Source: Parcubacteria group bacterium GW2011_GWA2_36_10 (GTDB lineage Bacteria; Patescibacteriota; Patescibacteriia; UBA1558; GWA2-36-10). Taken from it: a stretch of DNA of 22,653 nt. Of the stretch, positions 8,001 to 15,477 are shown piece by piece (position 1 is the first letter of the stretch; each line of letters opens with the position of its first letter). The translations under genes and the position numbers were made by a program. Under the pieces are notes generated by a model. That model was not told the origin of the DNA. It ran no database searches and was given only the letters and a program-made list of their open reading frames with translations. Location: assembly GCA_000991205.1 (NCBI GenBank), contig LBRC01000003.1, forward strand, positions 1 through 22,653. Reading direction: 5' to 3'.

Positions 8001-11000
8001 TTTACAGTCTAGCCACTCGGAACACTCTCTGTCTTTACGGACTTTGACCAGTATGTTGGCGTTATTTAAATTATCGGACAGTGGATTCACCGCGTGCCCA
8101 GTGCTAATATTTTCTGCATAAGTAGTAGTAGCATTATAGCTAAGATTTACTTGGGTATGAGCGGCATTCCAAAGATTGGCGTCGTATAATAAAGTACAAC
8201 CACTATTTTGATCAAACTGACCATTACAAGAACTTTGGTCTATTTTATCATTTTTATAATAGTAATAAGACTGACAAGCATTAGTACTACCCGCTGCTGC
8301 TGCCACATCACAAGTGATCGGATCTAGCGGATCTTTGATTTCTGTGCAAAGATTTTTTTCTTCAGGACAAGCTTGGGCCCAATCGTTAATTTCTGCTTGA
8401 CTACAAATCACTGGGCTAGCAGTTTCTAAACTATCAGTCTTAAACCAGCCAGTAGTCGTGATGCCATTGTAGTTCACATTTTTTTGGTAGCTACAAGTAC
8501 GATTGCCTGGGTCTTTGAAATAATAAGTACCTTTATCAGAATTATATTCTTCACAATACAAATCTTCATTGTTACACAGACTTCGCGTATAATTATCTGG
8601 ATTGTTTATTTTGTAAACTGTCTGATAGCCAGAAATATCACCAGCGGCTTGATCTAAAATCGGCAAGCCTAAAGCGCTGCAGCCTTTATAAGCTTGCGGA
8701 CAATATTTATCTTGCTCCGGGACTAAATAAGTGACACTGTCGGCAGCCACACTGACGCGTGAATTATTATCGTCTTGATGGAAAGTTTCACTAAATGGTG
8801 ATTTAGAATTTTTTGTATCTATGGCAGCAAGACAACCGATGGCTTCTTCGCGACAAAGATTAGCAAACGATTTGAAAGTATATTCCGAGCCATTGGTATC
8901 GGCGTAGGCCTGACAGCCTAAGTAGGCGCCAGTAAAGGGATCATCACAAGCCGCCGGCGTAGTCCAAGAATTTTTGACAAAAGACAAATTATCCGCTACC
9001 TCACTTAATAAAATATTATCTAAAAATACTTCACCTACACCTACAAAATTTATTTGTAAAGAAATATTATCCATGTTAGCAAAATCAATCGGTGCTTGCA
9101 CGCTCAACTGATAGCGACGCCAATCGCCAGCTGCCACCACTCCCAAACTCTCAATTGGATGTGAAACTTCAGCTATGCCATCATATAAAGCTGCTTGGAC
9201 ATTCGATAAACTGCCAGTATTTTTCATCCACCAAGTCAGTTGATAGGCTTGTTTATCACGCAAATTAGCCAAAGGCCTGCTAATCATAGTATTAGCAGAA
9301 ATTTTTAGAGAATGACCATTATTAGCTAGAGCTTGATTAGACAAATCTAAACCAGAACCAGACCAAGGATTATAGCTACCGCTTTCAAAATTGTCTAAAA
9401 ATAAACGACGGACATTATTCGCGGCATTACCAGTATAGGCTCGACAACCATTGTATTGGGCTGGACAGCTATAGCTTAAAGCCGCAATGGCTTGATATTC
9501 CTCACCAGAACTAGCGCGGCGATAAGTTTTACATTCATCACTAGCATAGACTACTTTGTCTTGCAAACGGAAATAAGCGTTACTGTCGGTGTCAAAAAAC
9601 TCACGGCAGTTTGGATTGTACTCTGGATCATCGAATGGATTAGCTGGCGTGTCTAGCCCACACATTGCATCATTTAAACCATCATCCGTACATTCCTCTG
9701 ATCCTGGAGTAATATTAGTACAAGGAGCACCTTGGCTATTTTTTAAGAAAGTCCAAGTTTTGAGCTGATAGCCAGCCACATCTTCGCCTTCCCAAGTATA
9801 AAAAGTAGCGACATTACTAGCATTACTTGCTACACATTGCCTCAAGTAAGTAAAATATTCTTTACCTTCACCACCAGCTGCCACTGCTTCTTCATTGGTA
9901 AACTCTTCACAACCCACCGCAATACTTGGACAACTTTGAGCGGTAGATGGAATAAAATTATAATATTCAGTCATGGCTTCTGTGCCACTAGCCTCTGCCT
10001 CACTCACATCAAAATAAGTTGGCGTTTGGGCAAAATTTTCATAGCCTACACATTGACTTGGACATAGGTCACTGGAGTTCACGACCGCTGGAATCATCGG
10101 GTCATTATTATTTGGATAATAGCCTTGACAGCCAACTTCTTCGGCGATACACATCTGACGCGCATCAGTCATAAAAATTCTCGTACCATCACCGTAGCTA
10201 GAAAAATTGCCAGCCGAGCTTTGCGTATTAGAAACTTCCTCTAGTTTCACCGCGTCAATGATCACAGCATTTTGGCTAGCAGTAAAACTAGAAAAATATA
10301 AACTCACCAAGCTAATATCAACCGTGCTGATAAAAGTATGCTTGACTTCTATTTTTTGCCAATTAGGTGTGAGATTAGTAGTAACCTCGCTATCATCGCC
10401 ATCAGCTAAAATTTTAGCGCTAATTGGTGTACCAGCACTAGCTGTTTTAGCATAAAAACTTAAAATAAAAGTCCTATCTTTTAAGTCATAACCAGTCTCT
10501 GCACTGGTGCTAATATCTTGAGAAAAACTTAAGGCATTTTGACCAAAATAAGCATCTAACACTAAGCCGTCTCCAGCTGCATTACTTGTGTTCCAGTTTC
10601 GTAGCTGATAATCAAAATCTCCGTTGGCTAAAATATTAGTACTACGATTAGCGGCCATGACGATAAACTCACTACAACCACCATCTTCTTCATTACAGCC
10701 GTTAGCTTGTTTATTTAAAAATAAATCATTATCATCAGCAGCGATGTCTTGCAGTGCCCAGTTATTATCAGCATCTTTTTCTTGGGAATAACGTTTACAG
10801 CCAGCCCCATCAGCTCCACAATACTCTAGACTTTGTTCTAAATATGAGGCATTACCTAATTCTTCATTATTAAAAGTCAAGCAACCAGCATAAATATCGC
10901 CATCTTCACAAATATCAGCATTGAGACGCCAAACATTGGCTGACTGGGTACAATAGCCAAAAGCATCATCAAGGCAATTACCTTCATCATCTTCCTGCAG

Positions 11001-12620
11001 ACAAGTTTTGACATCAGCACAATATTGTTGACGGTTACTACTACCATTCGCTTCCAAAGTTGAAGCATAGACAAAAGCTTCACAACGAGCTACTGGCACT
11101 TTCAAAACCCAATTTGGATCCACTAAATGATAATAAGGATTATTTCCATCATTACTAGCAAAAGCACAAGTATTATTTTCAAAACAGTCGGCTACTTGGC
11201 TTAAGGTTGGTGCTTGACCACCGGAACTGGCTTGTGCGGCAAGCTCCCAACCAATCGGAATAATATTAGCTTTACGTAATTTAACTAAATTGTGATAACA
11301 AAAACCTTCTTTATAACAAGTATCCGAGTTATTTCTTGGGTCAGCCGCTGAAATAAATGGTAAGCTGCCATCTAAATCACCATCACTGATTGCTTGTTTA
11401 ATAGTTTTTTTCTGCGATAAAACATTTAATAATTCGGCGCTCATCGCACAATTATCTGGATGACGAAAATCTACTTGATCAGGACAAATAATAAAATTTT
11501 CTACTAAAGAAAAATCTTCTACTGTTTCAAAAGTGGTAGTTTTGAGATCACGAAAAACATCACTACCCCGTGGCGCTCGTCTCAAATCTGCACCTCCACG
11601 TAATTTAGCGAGTAAACTATCACGAAAACTAGAGTCTTTTTGATACCAGCTAGCAATTTGACGTATGCCCTTATCAACATAAAATTTCAACAAACGAGAA
11701 GACAGTGTTCTGGTGAACATATTACCCGCCTGCTGTAAAATCTGCTTCAAAGCGCTGGTATTTTCTGGTGGACCATTAAAATTAGCATCTGCCTCCATAG
11801 CTGCTTGCCACTGATACTGGGCTAATCCTAAAATATCCTGACAATGAGTTTTTACTTCTTCAGTAATTTTAGTTTTTTTATCTAAATAACCATTACATTC
11901 AGTTGCGCCAATTTTTGCTGCTTCAGCTGCTTTAGCCTTCGCTTCAGCTGCTCTATCTTTTAAAGTGCTTAAAACTGATAAATCATTCTTACCCTCATCA
12001 AATTGTGACCAAAAATCATTCCAGTCTTTAGCGGTGCCATAATTTGGATTTAATTTTATTTTGATAAAATCTTGCCAACGGCCTGTTGCTACTTGATCAG
12101 AAAACTCGGCCCATTGTTTTTGCACGTCGCGCCAATTACATTTTGGTGGCGGTGGCGCTTCCGAGTCAATCAGATACAAAGTCATTGTTAGCTTGACTTC
12201 AATGGAAGGGTCGCACAAATTAAAACCGAGCTTCGAAAAACTCTTGGAAGTCAAATCACCCACAAACTCTCCTAAAGCGGCATCTTGGGCATTTTGTAAA
12301 GATTTTTTGATTGACTCGGTTCTAAATAGCGGTTTACCACCTTCAGCCCCAGTGGCAATAGAATTAGCCACATCATAAGCTAATTTATTCGCAAACTGAC
12401 TGGCGGCGTTTTGAATCATTCTGGTAGCTACTTTCTTATAGGTTGTATCCCAAGCTTTACCTACTTTATCCCAAATAAATTTAACATTATTAATCGTAAA
12501 TACAGCTGGATCCCAAGTCAATTGTTGAGCATAAACTGGCTTGGGAGTAGCAAGATTCAAACTAAATGCTAAGATCAGTAGCAGTAAAATTTTAATAAAA
12601 CTTTTTTTCGCTATCATCAT
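5037..12620 (-). CDS. Giant secreted Cys-rich surface protein, 2527 aa, with two jelly-roll-like modules
   Basis: One uninterrupted frame of 2527 codons. Residues 1-31 are a clear signal peptide (KK, then a Leu/Ile-rich core, then PVYA|QQ). An N-terminal helical region (~35-330) has isolated Cys and an Ala/Lys/Glu-rich helix. From ~370 on, short Cys modules recur, mostly C-x5-6-GC-x2-[YF]: CGADGAGCKRY (~599), CNEEDGGCSEF (~643), CIAEEVGCQGY (~824), CPSIAVGCEEF (~895), CPAQYNGCRAY (~1050), CPQAYKGCSAL (~1306), with looser forms to ~1550. Two ~135-residue beta-rich segments resemble carbohydrate-binding-module or jelly-roll folds: ~655-800 (begins NILANGDF, ends IDAVKLEEV) and ~1070-1207 (begins RLFLDNFESG, ends FLDNILLSEV). 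The C-terminal part (~2400-2527) has a PKD-like VTWGDAS and further Cys and aromatic residues. No LPxTG or obvious C-terminal membrane span is seen. It lies between an Asp-repeat membrane protein and the VirB6-like gene, spaced 9 and 6 nt. Likely role: extracellular adhesion or part of an envelope apparatus, with disulfide-stabilised domains. This is inference. Confidence 0.85.
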   Translation of the reverse strand: MMIAKKSFIKILLLLILAFSLNLATPKPVYAQQLTWDPAVFTINNVKFIWDKVGKAWDTTYKKVATRMIQNAASQFANKLAYDVANSIATGAEGGKPLFRTESIKKSLQNAQDAALGEFVGDLTSKSFSKLGFNLCDPSIEVKLTMTLYLIDSEAPPPPKCNWRDVQKQWAEFSDQVATGRWQDFIKIKLNPNYGTAKDWNDFWSQFDEGKNDLSVLSTLKDRAAEAKAKAAEAAKIGATECNGYLDKKTKITEEVKTHCQDILGLAQYQWQAAMEADANFNGPPENTSALKQILQQAGNMFTRTLSSRLLKFYVDKGIRQIASWYQKDSSFRDSLLAKLRGGADLRRAPRGSDVFRDLKTTTFETVEDFSLVENFIICPDQVDFRHPDNCAMSAELLNVLSQKKTIKQAISDGDLDGSLPFISAADPRNNSDTCYKEGFCYHNLVKLRKANIIPIGWELAAQASSGGQAPTLSQVADCFENNTCAFASNDGNNPYYHLVDPNWVLKVPVARCEAFVYASTLEANGSSNRQQYCADVKTCLQEDDEGNCLDDAFGYCTQSANVWRLNADICEDGDIYAGCLTFNNEELGNASYLEQSLEYCGADGAGCKRYSQEKDADNNWALQDIAADDNDLFLNKQANGCNEEDGGCSEFIVMAANRSTNILANGDFDYQLRNWNTSNAAGDGLVLDAYFGQNALSFSQDISTSAETGYDLKDRTFILSFYAKTASAGTPISAKILADGDDSEVTTNLTPNWQKIEVKHTFISTVDISLVSLYFSSFTASQNAVIIDAVKLEEVSNTQSSAGNFSSYGDGTRIFMTDARQMCIAEEVGCQGYYPNNNDPMIPAVVNSSDLCPSQCVGYENFAQTPTYFDVSEAEASGTEAMTEYYNFIPSTAQSCPSIAVGCEEFTNEEAVAAGGEGKEYFTYLRQCVASNASNVATFYTWEGEDVAGYQLKTWTFLKNSQGAPCTNITPGSEECTDDGLNDAMCGLDTPANPFDDPEYNPNCREFFDTDSNAYFRLQDKVVYASDECKTYRRASSGEEYQAIAALSYSCPAQYNGCRAYTGNAANNVRRLFLDNFESGSYNPWSGSGLDLSNQALANNGHSLKISANTMISRPLANLRDKQAYQLTWWMKNTGSLSNVQAALYDGIAEVSHPIESLGVVAAGDWRRYQLSVQAPIDFANMDNISLQINFVGVGEVFLDNILLSEVADNLSFVKNSWTTPAACDDPFTGAYLGCQAYADTNGSEYTFKSFANLCREEAIGCLAAIDTKNSKSPFSETFHQDDNNSRVSVAADSVTYLVPEQDKYCPQAYKGCSALGLPILDQAAGDISGYQTVYKINNPDNYTRSLCNNEDLYCEEYNSDKGTYYFKDPGNRTCSYQKNVNYNGITTTGWFKTDSLETASPVICSQAEINDWAQACPEEKNLCTEIKDPLDPITCDVAAAAGSTNACQSYYYYKNDKIDQSSCNGQFDQNSGCTLLYDANLWNAAHTQVNLSYNATTTYAENISTGHAVNPLSDNLNNANILVKVRKDRECSEWLDCKSASAVFNPQTNTYDTVCDAIGTCLEYDNTNSINHCKRWAPDTTADDIALTDEVYRARTTGANNHLAWSDPDYLGYSIPNLLPLDSLSTYNFSSDDTPKDQADIRLVYQADSNVCNGKPDGDDCSDQINGVDFDGECKDSICWLNPYTVQNAVPMSLALDTRAYSAPDAPFVASIRADKTNTVQNYSGANLCENGDNTCETSYDKVTFGTGGLVKYLGEDINQYPAICIYLGANDVPVGVVQGSKCDPAIATSCGTGGSCASPKGVCGMVDEAAEARGMTEGSFCSIHDDCAESLSSTGRCLLPTKIETYLNWPGICLEEDPSTSVPIDGNGGIERKNYCNQWYPVDEVAGAQSLYNNFKEAGFYSDSGNDLQMCVVPEEYRTTEDKYYCVAANNTAAGNAFAPNTYCTVLAKVLAGSKVNLDKAVEFKSLAPLKNDGTYEYVPNHFFEGALSASILYRSNNTGEDICDGVSENNASLNECFNLGDMFQPQDFDWQTVTQTNNFSNIVTRNTFNQIFTDPITYVYFDESIIGTVFTFPPPDYDDSQFGNWYNAEPRNSGHESDNDKFLVPTATHDYSNHSEHNETVPCASTHHQVEITKYNRDDDDINDIHRFCNPNYSNAHKNYYVEASQDLVDWNIARQAAWSGDFGYNRYLAGDNGPGCSGMSCLQQCQVISEVNAEGDHEDSSWVRTDIWWRYGQNNYTNVWTAWHYHPADATHPDPFYAGPGVVGLGAINRYFGSAGASDLSEPVLTKTPVNTSEEPNQASIFFGNNIANARNQMRYLFAYIYNFSWDSDDKEYVDSEDYSVEGDAEVINTVAGPDFEPIIYKVCANDLCDNSPAGITINNQNTGDMYGHGSLFTAIQFYYFAHPDHMPIIDLAVTWGDASNPPTDHNIGKMKNNMPVDWCAPDKELGFGFTMSFGGLARACHPGYKTFYHTYNYNVDFACDGTGDRPDINNAACYQPTVTVTDNWEQATTETYAGWVVVYNN

Positions 12621-12629
12621 ACAAAATAT

Positions 12630-13349
12630 TTATTGATTGACTAATTTTTTACCAATATTTAATAGCTCTTCATCACTCAAGGCTTCAATTGCTTTTTTAT
12701 CGGCACTACTTTGCGATAATAAAAAGGCTTTGACTTCTGCAGCTGACATGTCTTGGGGATCAACATTTTGTCCACTTTCAGCTTCGTTTAAAATGCTGAA
12801 AATATAAAACAAATCATCATCAGTTAAACCATCTACCTCTTCTTGCTTCATGCCATTGTCTAACAAAAACTTACGAAACTCACGAAAAGCTGCTTGTTCA
12901 ATGGTCAGATTTGGATTCATGGCTACCTCTTGCACCACGCTGGCTAGATTAGTTTTTGGCGTGATTAAAGCCAATAAATTACAGTCTTGATTAGTTGGAC
13001 ATATTGGATCATTACCAGAATTTACTTCTTCTAAGTCAGAATAATTATCCGAATCAGTATCAGCTAAAAAAATACTAGTATTATACTGATAAATTTCTTG
13101 ATAATCCGTCAGACCATCAGCGTCAGTATCTTTATTTTTTAAGTCAGCGATGGTTTGCGTTTGATCTTGACCCTCTAAAATATCTTTTTTAATAAAGTCT
13201 GGCACTTCGACTGTCAGTGGTTTTAATAACTGATGATTAAAATACCAAATACCACCGATCAATACCAAAATCAACACTAAAATAAATAACCAAGTGGCTT
13301 TTTTGTGCCAAAGATTTTCTGCATAAGCACCTCTATTTTTTTCTTGCAT
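12630..13349 (-). CDS. Single-pass membrane protein with thrombospondin-3-like Asp repeats, first gene of the surface operon
   Basis: 239 residues. A short basic cytoplasmic N-terminus precedes one membrane span (~19-37). The outside part carries a double Asp motif, DTDADGLTDYQE (74-85) and DTDSDNYSDLEEV (97-109), in the style of thrombospondin type 3 / EF-hand-like calcium-binding repeats. A C-P-x4-C pair (~117-123) follows, then an acidic helical tail with DGLTDDDLFYIF and LSDEELLNI. It has the same architecture as the genes at 20188 and 21214. It begins the four-gene operon, with a strong extended -10 promoter just upstream and no Shine-Dalgarno. The giant secreted protein starts 9 nt after its TAA. 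Calcium binding is expected from the motif spacing but not shown. The function may be to tether or stabilise surface assemblies. Confidence 0.8.
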   Translation of the reverse strand: MQEKNRGAYAENLWHKKATWLFILVLILVLIGGIWYFNHQLLKPLTVEVPDFIKKDILEGQDQTQTIADLKNKDTDADGLTDYQEIYQYNTSIFLADTDSDNYSDLEEVNSGNDPICPTNQDCNLLALITPKTNLASVVQEVAMNPNLTIEQAAFREFRKFLLDNGMKQEEVDGLTDDDLFYIFSILNEAESGQNVDPQDMSAAEVKAFLLSQSSADKKAIEALSDEELLNIGKKLVNQ

Positions 13350-13371
13350 AAAAAATAATTTTGTCGATATT

Positions 13372-13380
13372 ATTATACCA
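13372..13380 (-). promoter_or_regulatory. Extended -10 promoter for the surface-protein operon
   Basis: On the minus strand TGGTATAAT (13380 to 13372) is a consensus extended -10, TGnTATAAT, ending 22 nt before the ATG at 13349. No good -35 is seen at 16-18 nt. A 21-nt stretch around it matches the promoter of the 21214 gene at 19 positions. The leader would be only ~15 nt long. Confidence 0.65.
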
Positions 13381-13409
13381 CAAATTTATAAAATTGCCTA
13401 AACAAAACA

Positions 13410-13445
13410 AAAGACCCGACGGGTCTAATGACCCGTCGGGTCTTT
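13410..13445 (-). terminator. Perfect 15-bp terminator hairpin overlapping the ksgA stop codon
   Basis: AAAGACCCGACGGGT (13410-13424) and its exact reverse complement (13431-13445) flank a 6-nt loop. On the minus strand the hairpin is followed by TGTTTTG. The ksgA TAG (13425-13427) lies in the loop and the 5' arm encodes the last residues, KDPTG. The hairpin therefore both ends the leuS-tsaC-MFS-ksgA unit and supplies the ksgA C-terminus. Confidence 0.8.
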
Positions 13446-14303
13446 CTTGATTTCTGAAGCTAGTTTGAGCCATAAATCTTTATTTAAATTTTCCGCCCGA
13501 GCATTTTGGTCAATTTTTAAGGCTAAAAATATCTTGCTTAATTTATCTTTAGCTATTTTTTGGTCACTCAATAAATTATTAAATAGCTTTTTTCTTTTAT
13601 GTGCCATACCGCGCTTAATCAGTTGCCAAACCAATTTTTCGTCCTCTTTATATTGCCAAGCTTTAATTTGATCGATTTTTAAAATCGCTGAATCTACTTT
13701 TGGAATTGGAAAAAAATTATTTTTTGTTACCAGCCTGACAATTTGTGCTCGACCATAAAAAGCCACTGCCAAAGATAATAAACTATTTTTGCCATCTTTA
13801 ATCTCTATTCTTTCAGCCACTTCTTTTTGTAACATCAAGATCATGCTTTGTGGTGGCTGTTTAAAACTTAAAAACTGGTTAATAAACTTAGCCGTCAAAT
13901 AATACGGAATATTAGCCACTATTTTATAATTTTTTATTTTATGCTCGGCTCGCCTCGATTCGGCGAAGCGGGCTAAAATATCTTGCCAATGCCTTTCTTT
14001 GAGCGATAAAATATCTTGCCAATGTAAATCTAAATTTTTATTTAATCTGACTAAATTATTTAATAAATTCTGTAAATTTTTATCTACTTCAAAAGCCACC
14101 ACTCTAGTCACTTTAGCTAATAATCTAGTAGTCAAAGCACCTAAGCCAGGGCCAACTTCTAGCACTGTGTCACTGGCTTTTAAATCAGCCGCTTGCAAAA
14201 TATCAGCTAAAACTTCATCGGAAATTAAAAAATTTTGACCCCTGACTTTATTGGGCGTCAAATGATATTTATGCAATAAAAATTTTAATTCTTCTAAATT
14301 CAT
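13425..14303 (-). CDS. ksgA: 16S rRNA adenine-N6,N6 dimethyltransferase RsmA/KsgA
   Basis: This enzyme dimethylates the two adjacent adenosines in the helix-45 loop of 16S rRNA late in 30S assembly. Seen here: TPNKVRGQNFL near the N-terminus (16-26), SAM motif I EVGPGLGALT (49-58), FEVDKNL (71-77), the catalytic motif NIPYYLT (131-137), and FFPIPKVDSAIL in the C-terminal half. At 292 residues it is slightly long for the family. The extra length is explained by an in-frame palindrome (residues 111-121, ARFAESRRAEH) and a neighbouring duplicated HWQDIL segment (94-99 and 105-110), both in the variable stretch before NIPYYLT, and by a palindrome-encoded C-terminal KDPTGH. The start overlaps the MFS stop in a TAATG arrangement, implying translational coupling. 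All catalytic motifs are intact, so it should be active. Confidence 0.95.
   Translation of the reverse strand: MNLEELKFLLHKYHLTPNKVRGQNFLISDEVLADILQAADLKASDTVLEVGPGLGALTTRLLAKVTRVVAFEVDKNLQNLLNNLVRLNKNLDLHWQDILSLKERHWQDILARFAESRRAEHKIKNYKIVANIPYYLTAKFINQFLSFKQPPQSMILMLQKEVAERIEIKDGKNSLLSLAVAFYGRAQIVRLVTKNNFFPIPKVDSAILKIDQIKAWQYKEDEKLVWQLIKRGMAHKRKKLFNNLLSDQKIAKDKLSKIFLALKIDQNARAENLNKDLWLKLASEIKKDPTGH
13943..13973. repeat. Palindromic element copy 3, in frame inside ksgA (opposite orientation)
   Basis: On the plus strand it reads GCTCGGCTCGCCTCG-ATTC-GGCGAAGCGGGC, with the same arms as the copies at 691 and 4977. In ksgA it is read from the other strand and gives ARFAESRRAE, not SPR..GEAG. 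It is in frame and sits just before the catalytic NIPYYLT motif. Confidence 0.7.
13974..14024. repeat. 18-nt direct repeat, 33-nt period, adjoining the ksgA palindrome
   Basis: TAAAATATCTTGCCAATG occurs exactly at 13974-13991 and 14007-14024. The period is 33 nt (11 codons), so the duplication keeps frame and gives HWQDIL twice. The first copy begins directly where the palindromic element ends. Confidence 0.75.
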
Positions 14304-15466
14304 TAGAGTAAGGAATATAATAATGACATAAAGCCCGCCAAGATAAAAGTAAGTTTAAAGGCTAATAAGTCGTTGCTGATAAAAAATAAAGCAAAATAAA
14401 TCAATAAAATAGCTAATAATTTGCCAATTGCTAAACTCATTTCAAAAAATACCACACTAGACATCACGCTTTTCTTTTTGGCTCGTTCATAAGTAATACT
14501 AGTCAAAGGCACCATGATAATATTTTTAGCAAGGCGTGACATCGTATCCACTAAAAATACCCCTATCTGATTAACTACAAATATTCTGATAAACCACGCA
14601 AAAGCATAAAAAGCGCTACCTAGATTTAAAACAGATTTTTTATAACGAGAATCTGACAATTTACCAATATACAAAGTAATCAGCATGGTGATAAAAGTAG
14701 CTAAAGCGACTATCAAGCCAAGGTCTAAAATATTAGTCACAATCAAAGAAATAGAAATTGGCCAAAGCACTAAAACCACTAGCTCTTCACCAAAGCCTAG
14801 ATAAGCAAAAAATGCTCGACGATTTTCTTTGCTCAATAAATCTTTATAGGCTTGTAAATAAGAAAAATCTTTGTAGCGAAACTTTTCTTTCGTGATCAAA
14901 GTCGGTAAATTTGATAATAAAAATATCAGAGAAGCGATCACAAATAAATCACCGTAGCCCCAATTGCTGATGATAAAACCAGCAAAAGCTGGACCTAAAA
15001 TATAAACCAAAGAAGTGCTGATACTCAAAGCTCCCACTTCTCTACCCTCTTCAGTCACATCAGAAAACTTTGCAAAACCAGCGTGATAAGCTGGCCAATA
15101 AAACATTTTTTGCACCGCAAAAATAAGGGGCGCGACATAAAATAGCCATTCAAATTTGGTGATAAAAAATAGGGCTAAATAAAATAAGGCAAAAAAACAG
15201 CTACCCCAAAAAATTCCCCATTCATAGCCACGAGCGCGCGCAAATTTGGCCCCCAAGGGCATGATCAAGATATAAATAGCATAAACCAACAAATAAAAGA
15301 GCATGATTTTTTGCAAGGAATAGCCGATTTGGTATAAATAGATCGGCTCAAAAATCATGACCATGGCTAAAGCAAAATTAACCAAAATAGTCGAAACAAA
15401 AATCTCCCTCACCTGTCTATTCATTCTTTGAGGCAAAAGCCCAAGAAAAAAATTCTTTAAATGCAT
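14303..15466 (-). CDS. MFS-type membrane transporter, 387 aa
   Basis: A polytopic protein with about 11-12 hydrophobic spans along its length and almost no soluble domain. This fits the major facilitator superfamily. A polar central loop (KEKFRYKDFSYLQAYKDLLSKENR, about residues 194-217) separates two six-span-like halves. The segment GKLSDSRYKKS (~274-284) resembles the MFS loop 8-9 version of the G-x-x-x-D-R motif. The substrate cannot be told. It lies between tsaC (11 nt upstream) and ksgA (1-nt overlap), so it is expressed with translation genes, which is positional only. A lipid flippase or a sugar or drug transporter are all possible. Confidence 0.75.
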   Translation of the reverse strand: MHLKNFFLGLLPQRMNRQVREIFVSTILVNFALAMVMIFEPIYLYQIGYSLQKIMLFYLLVYAIYILIMPLGAKFARARGYEWGIFWGSCFFALFYLALFFITKFEWLFYVAPLIFAVQKMFYWPAYHAGFAKFSDVTEEGREVGALSISTSLVYILGPAFAGFIISNWGYGDLFVIASLIFLLSNLPTLITKEKFRYKDFSYLQAYKDLLSKENRRAFFAYLGFGEELVVLVLWPISISLIVTNILDLGLIVALATFITMLITLYIGKLSDSRYKKSVLNLGSAFYAFAWFIRIFVVNQIGVFLVDTMSRLAKNIIMVPLTSITYERAKKKSVMSSVVFFEMSLAIGKLLAILLIYFALFFISNDLLAFKLTFILAGFMSLLYSLL

Positions 15467-15477
15467 AATTTTTATTT

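Noticed and set aside
10877..11083. Second minus-strand frame overlapping the giant gene
   Set aside because: Out-of-frame shadow in a Cys-rich region; no sign of a frameshift in the main frame, which is unbroken for 2527 codons.
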